34,763 bases of DNA. Origin: Prevotella sp. Lineage in GTDB: Bacteria > Bacteroidota > Bacteroidia > Bacteroidales > Bacteroidaceae. Positions within the stretch are counted from its first letter, which is position 1. Every line of letters starts with the position of its first letter. The translations under genes were made by a program, and so were the position numbers. Under the pieces are notes generated by a model that saw only the letters and a program-made list of their open reading frames with translations, did no database searches and was not told the DNA's origin. Positions 32,801-34,763 of the stretch are shown here, in pieces. The DNA is taken from NCBI GenBank assembly GCA_016291005.1, contig JAEEVT010000010.1, positions 1 through 34,763 on the forward strand. Direction: 5' to 3'.

Positions 32801-32807
32801 TTAAAGT

Positions 32808-34013
32808 ATGAATGAAGAGCAGATAGCACGTAAGAAGCAGTATGCTGGCGAGAAACGTGTCTCGATGAAACGGCGCGATGACCACCACGACTACACGGAG
32901 CGGCGTATGTATATGATTACGCTGGAAGTGGAAGGTCGCAGACCGCTCTTCGGTCGGCTTGTGGGCAATCCTTATGCTGAGCGAGGGAGCTACGACGAGC
33001 CGCGCATCGAACTGACGGAACTTGGGAAAGCCGTACAGAGAGAATGGATGGGCATTCATGACTATTATCCGCAAATAGAGGTAAAGGCTGTTCAGATGAT
33101 GCCCGACCACATGCACGGTATCCTCTTTGTGAAGGCTCCGCTGCCCGTTCATTTAGGGCAGGTCATTTCCGGGTTCAAGTCGGGTTGCCGGAAGGCGCAG
33201 AAAGCACTGGAAGCAGCTGCGGTGAAGCCGCAGCCTACTGAGAAAGAAACTTGCAAAACGGAGAAAGAAGCATCGCCTTCTCCCCAAGCTTCGGCTTTGC
33301 CGTCTTCTCATTCGTCGGCTTTGCCTTCTCCGCAGGCGTCGGCTTTGCCTTCTCTGCAGGCGTCGGCTTTGCCGTCGCAAAAAGCCTATCGCCCTCTTTT
33401 TGCCAAAGGCTACAACGACCTGATACTTCGCTCCTACGACGAGCTGTCCACCTGGCAGAACTACCTGCGCGACAACCCGCGCCGCCTTATGATGAAGCGC
33501 GCCCACCCTGAATGGCTGCGCCCCTTCTTTGGCTTGAAGGTGGGAACAACCACTTACAGCAGTCTCGGTAATCAGGCATTGCTGCACTCACCACGACGTA
33601 TTGCCGTCCGCGTATCGAGGCGCTTAGACAGCAATCAGATAGAAATGGAAAAAGCCCGTTATCTCGATATGGCAAGACAGGGAGCTGTGCTCGTCTCGCC
33701 TGCCATTTCGTCTGGCGAGAAGCTGGTCATGAGAGCAGCCTTCGATGCAGGGCTTCCCACCATCGTACTTGTTGAGAATGGCTTCACGCCGCTGACAAAA
33801 CCAAAGGGCGAGCAGTTTGACGCCTGCGCAGAAGGGCGACTGCTGTTGCTCGCTCCGTGGGAACACCACAACGAGAAACGCACCATCACCGCCTACCAGT
33901 GCCAGCAACTGAACCTGATGGCTATCGAGATTTGTAATAGCAAAGTAAAGGAAGAAAAGTTGGCCATAGAAAAACTTGCTTTGCAGGTGGAATCCGTATG
34001 CCTTTTTCCGTAG
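32808..34013 (+). CDS. RAYT/Y1-transposase-like HUH protein fused to a DprA/SLOG-like domain
   Basis: A 401-residue two-domain protein. The N-terminal part (about 25-150) resembles REP-associated/IS200 Y1 transposases: YTERRMYMITLEVEGRRPLFG and the HUH motif MMPDHMHGILFV (His101, His103). After LGQVISGFKSGCRKAQKAL, where related proteins carry the nucleophilic Tyr, none is present, so nicking may be lost. Residues 157-188 are four 8-residue repeats (PSPQASAL type) from a 24-bp DNA repeat. The HUH-like fold seems to resume with YRPLFAKGYNDLILRSYDEL. The C-terminal part (about 245-370; RRIAVRVSR, VSPAISSGEKLVMRAAFDAG, TIVLVENGF, GRLLLLAP) looks like a DprA/SLOG nucleotide-binding fold. The native role is unknown; I see no flanking REP palindromes. 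Confidence 0.78.
   Translation: MNEEQIARKKQYAGEKRVSMKRRDDHHDYTERRMYMITLEVEGRRPLFGRLVGNPYAERGSYDEPRIELTELGKAVQREWMGIHDYYPQIEVKAVQMMPDHMHGILFVKAPLPVHLGQVISGFKSGCRKAQKALEAAAVKPQPTEKETCKTEKEASPSPQASALPSSHSSALPSPQASALPSLQASALPSQKAYRPLFAKGYNDLILRSYDELSTWQNYLRDNPRRLMMKRAHPEWLRPFFGLKVGTTTYSSLGNQALLHSPRRIAVRVSRRLDSNQIEMEKARYLDMARQGAVLVSPAISSGEKLVMRAAFDAGLPTIVLVENGFTPLTKPKGEQFDACAEGRLLLLAPWEHHNEKRTITAYQCQQLNLMAIEICNSKVKEEKLAIEKLALQVESVCLFP
33276..33371 (+). repeat. four in-frame 24-bp tandem repeats (coding minisatellite)
   Basis: Units at 33276, 33300, 33324 and 33348 encode PSPQASAL, PSSHSSAL, PSPQASAL and PSLQASAL; a partial fifth (PSQKA) follows. Because the unit is a multiple of three, copy-number changes would keep the frame. 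Units 3 and 4 are nearly identical in DNA, indicating recent duplication. Confidence 0.9.
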
Positions 34014-34037
34014 TTTACTTGAGCGAAGCGAAAAACT

Positions 34038-34763
34038 TCACCTTTCTCTTCCTTTGATCCTTGAGCGGAGGGTGCGGAGAGAAGCTGGCTTCACATCGAG
34101 GATATGGGCGATGGTGTCATCATCGTAGTGGAGATCTTCCTGAAGGATTAGGAAGACATATTGCGAGGGCGTGAGAGAGTTGTAAGTGCGTTCCCACTCC
34201 TGCCAGCGCTTGGGGCGCAACTGGGCAAAGTAGTCTATCAGACACTGCCGTTCCTCTGCTGTCATGCTTGCCACCGGCTCCTTGCGCTGCAACTTTACGA
34301 ACTGCCGCGTACCCGATAGCAGTTTGTTAGCGATGCGCTGACGGCTGTCCTCTATCTTCTTCCTCAGGTCGGCGATGGTCTGTTCACTGGCCTCGCCACT
34401 CTGTTGCAGCCGCTCTATCTCCGCCTGGTTCTCGGTAATCCGCCTGGCATTCTCGTCGAGTTGGAACCCCAACTTATTCATTCTTCTGCGATGCCACCAG
34501 ATGCCTATAGTCAATAATAGCACGATGATAATAACAACCACAGCGCCCATTTTCATCATTCGCTGCTGCGATCTCTTTTCCCAACGCTTTTCATCAAACT
34601 TCTGTTGCCAATCGGCAATTTGCAAACTGTGATTGGCAGTCATGACGGAGTCGTCATACGCCTTCAGTTGCTTTCTCATTTCCAGCGACTCACTCTTGTC
34701 ACCCGTCAGTTCATATAGTTCTGCCAATAGCTCCATTGAGTTGATACGCACTATGGGGTCTTT
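34038..34763 (-). CDS. TPR - transmembrane - coiled-coil - HTH regulator (5' end outside the window)
   Basis: Partial: the frame stays open to the right edge, where the visible part begins KDPIVRINSMELLAELYELTGDKSE, so the true start is upstream. The visible N-terminal part looks like the last TPR helices (ELLAELYELTGDKSESLEMRKQLKAYDD). A membrane helix follows (AVVVIIIVLLLTIGIWW), then a coiled coil rich in Glu/Gln. The C-terminal ~65 residues (LTPSQYVFLILQEDLHYDDD, IAHILDVKPASLRTLRSRIK) resemble a helix-turn-helix output. This TPR-TM-HTH layout is a known Bacteroidetes type of membrane-tethered regulator. It is convergent with the RAYT-like gene, 24 bp apart. Confidence 0.85.
   Translation of the reverse strand, partial: KDPIVRINSMELLAELYELTGDKSESLEMRKQLKAYDDSVMTANHSLQIADWQQKFDEKRWEKRSQQRMMKMGAVVVIIIVLLLTIGIWWHRRRMNKLGFQLDENARRITENQAEIERLQQSGEASEQTIADLRKKIEDSRQRIANKLLSGTRQFVKLQRKEPVASMTAEERQCLIDYFAQLRPKRWQEWERTYNSLTPSQYVFLILQEDLHYDDDTIAHILDVKPASLRTLRSRIKGRER

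Overview
This window looks like a chromosomal segment of a Bacteroidales bacterium, most likely Prevotella or a close relative. The evidence is threefold. Promoters follow the Bacteroidetes pattern TTTG-N19/20-TAnnTTTG. Ribosome-binding regions are A/T-rich without Shine-Dalgarno motifs. The gene families are Bacteroidetes-typical: a DAHP synthase/chorismate mutase fusion, DUF5606, a FimB/Mfa2-like lipoprotein and a TonB-receptor-like barrel with a peptidase-regulatory-like N-terminus. I saw no rRNA or tRNA gene, CRISPR array, complete insertion sequence or prophage.

Layout. Positions 1-276 hold no gene, but carry a minus-strand promoter followed by a strong terminator, so a short RNA is possible. 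Positions 277-2025 (minus) are slyD then aroC. Positions 2377-2739 encode a small exported helical protein, preceded by two FNR/CRP-like palindromes. Positions 3002-11456 (plus) form a polysaccharide operon: Wzz/BY-kinase, HAD phosphatase-like protein, Wza-like lipoprotein, tiny His9 membrane protein, UDP-sugar dehydrogenase, WbpM-like dehydratase and a galactokinase/galacturonokinase-like GHMP kinase. It supplies export control and activated sugars, but no glycosyltransferase, flippase or polymerase lies here. Positions 11589-13868 encode two exported peptidases (M48 lipoprotein and C1 bleomycin-hydrolase type). A 125-bp palindromic repeat then separates them from three overlapping minus-strand genes (18459 to 14027): a Cache-only protein, a Cache-HAMP protein with a degenerate histidine-kinase dimerisation helix, and a Cache-HAMP hybrid-less histidine kinase.

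Positions 18656-23360 (plus) form an aromatic amino acid operon: prephenate dehydratase, aminotransferase, DAHP synthase/chorismate mutase, prephenate dehydrogenase and an HD hydrolase. A MITE-like inverted repeat is inserted at the end of the aminotransferase gene and supplies its stop codon. Then come a TerB-DnaJ protein, a QueH/5-formyltetrahydrofolate cyclo-ligase fusion, two aldo/keto reductases (one Tat-exported with two Fe-S motifs) and a large outer-membrane barrel with a Gly/Arg-rich tail. The right end holds DUF5606 (minus), a FimB/Mfa2-like lipoprotein, a RAYT/Y1-transposase-like protein fused to a DprA/SLOG-like domain, and a truncated TPR-TM-HTH regulator.

The most unusual candidates are the three-gene Cache sensor module with its pseudo-kinase, the RAYT-SLOG fusion with an internal 24-bp minisatellite, the QueH-FCL fusion and the possible short RNA at the left edge. 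All functional calls come from reading the sequence; none was checked by database search.
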